From Proteobacteria bacterium UBA2363 (GTDB lineage: Bacteria > Pseudomonadota > Gammaproteobacteria > Xanthomonadales > UBA2363): DNA of 8,193 nt. The stretch spans positions 1-8,193 of the forward strand of contig DDTN01000052.1 in assembly GCA_002344355.1 (NCBI GenBank), given 5' to 3'. The notes beneath the pieces are model-generated. The model had not been told where the DNA came from. It did not search any database and saw only the letters and a program-made list of their open reading frames with translations. How positions within the stretch are numbered: the stretch's first letter is position 1; the number at the start of each line of letters is the position of its first letter. Shown here one piece after another: positions 7,957 to 8,193 of this stretch. The translations under genes and the position numbers were made by a program.

Positions 7957-7981
7957 CGCGCATTGCTGCGCCGCAGCGAAG

Positions 7982-8008
7982 ACTATGACGGATCGGGGAG
8001 GTAGTGAA
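7982..8008 (-). promoter_or_regulatory. weak sigma-70-like promoter candidate for thrABC
   Basis: On the minus strand TTCACT (8008-8003) and CATAGT (7987-7982) each match the -35 and -10 consensus at four of six positions, with a 15-bp spacer that is shorter than ideal. This is the AT-richest stretch upstream of thrA. Reading on from here to the ATG I see no Thr/Ile-rich leader peptide and no attenuator hairpin, so E. coli-like thr attenuation is not supported within this window. Confidence 0.25.
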
Positions 8009-8011
8009 GCC

Positions 8012-8025
8012 GGGACCGGGGACCG
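8012..8025. repeat. two-unit relic of the GGGGACC repeat
   Basis: GGGACCGGGGACCG repeats the unit of the array at 1-95. It lies 70-85 bp upstream of the thrA start codon and is followed by the similar GGGCTGGGGCCGGGGCTGGG, also G-run rich. This shows that the motif is dispersed in this genome and not confined to one locus. Confidence 0.7.
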
Positions 8026-8092
8026 CGGGCTGGGGCCGGGGCTGGGCTGGCGGGATTGGGGAATCGGCATTGCCGGAGACGGAGCGGCATCA

Positions 8093-8193
8093 GCTCCCCT
8101 CTCCCGCGGCGCGGGAGAGGGGCTGGGGGAGAGGGCCGGGGCTGGCCATGATCTGCACCGATGCCTCTGCAGCGGCGCGCGCTGGCCGGGGCG
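8093..8193. repeat. REP-like element D, cut by the window edge
   Basis: A hairpin with 12-bp arms CCCCTCTCCCGC (8096-8107) and GCGGGAGAGGGG (8111-8122) is followed by GGGGGAGAGGGCCGGGGC, TGGCCATGATCTGCACCGAT, and GGCGCGCGCTGGCCGGGGC. This matches the left half of element A and the inverse of element C. If it continues as in A, an inverted partner unit should lie just beyond the window end. It sits upstream of thrA and may separate the operon from the preceding gene. Confidence 0.8.

Noticed and set aside
4753..8004. Plus-strand open frame of 1083 codons antisense to thrA and thrB
   Set aside because: Same shadow effect: Gly/Ala/Arg/Gln-rich with no family resemblance; thrA is certain on the other strand.
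7942..8193. thr leader peptide and attenuator
   Set aside because: Reading all three minus-strand frames gives no short ORF rich in Thr or Ile codons; the only strong hairpin belongs to REP-like element D.

Overview
The window reads as a GC-rich gammaproteobacterial chromosome, most likely Xanthomonadaceae/Lysobacteraceae (Lysobacter, Luteimonas or Xanthomonas-like). This placement is an inference from the very high GC, the gene content and the style of the intergenic repeats; no marker gene fixes the genus. All four convincing genes lie on the minus strand, so transcription runs from high to low coordinates.

Right part (3261-7941): a complete, tightly packed threonine operon, thrA-thrB-thrC. 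ThrA is a bifunctional aspartokinase I/homoserine dehydrogenase I (813 aa), ThrB is homoserine kinase (313 aa) and ThrC is threonine synthase (434 aa). Both junctions are 4-nt stop/start overlaps (GTGA and ATGA), which suggests translational coupling. The three enzymes supply four of the five steps from aspartate to threonine; aspartate-semialdehyde dehydrogenase (asd) is not in the window. The two ACT domains in ThrA suggest feedback control by threonine. I see no threonine/isoleucine-rich leader peptide or attenuator in the 250 bases upstream.

Left part (359-2275): an ABC-F family ATPase of the YheS type (638 aa), a soluble ribosome-associated factor and not a transporter. Its start codon sits inside a perfect 16-bp palindrome. 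A -10-like hexamer is placed 6 nt upstream, and a three-codon upstream ORF has a stop that overlaps the start.

Non-coding DNA is full of repeats. The window begins with a G-rich 7/8-mer tandem array (1-95). A REP/BIME-like family with C/G-rich hairpins occurs at 160-304, 2465-2564, 3073-3155 and 8093-8193. The 985-bp gap between thrC and yheS (2276-3260) holds two REP-like copies, a 9-mer array, an 11-copy hexamer microsatellite, a 14-bp perfect inverted repeat, a 25-nt direct repeat, and a series of hairpins. Several of these hairpins share the apex CA-GG(G)A-TG on different stems, which resembles CsrA/RsmA recognition elements. That hairpin series is the most unusual thing in the window. 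The protein-coding genes are ordinary housekeeping genes.
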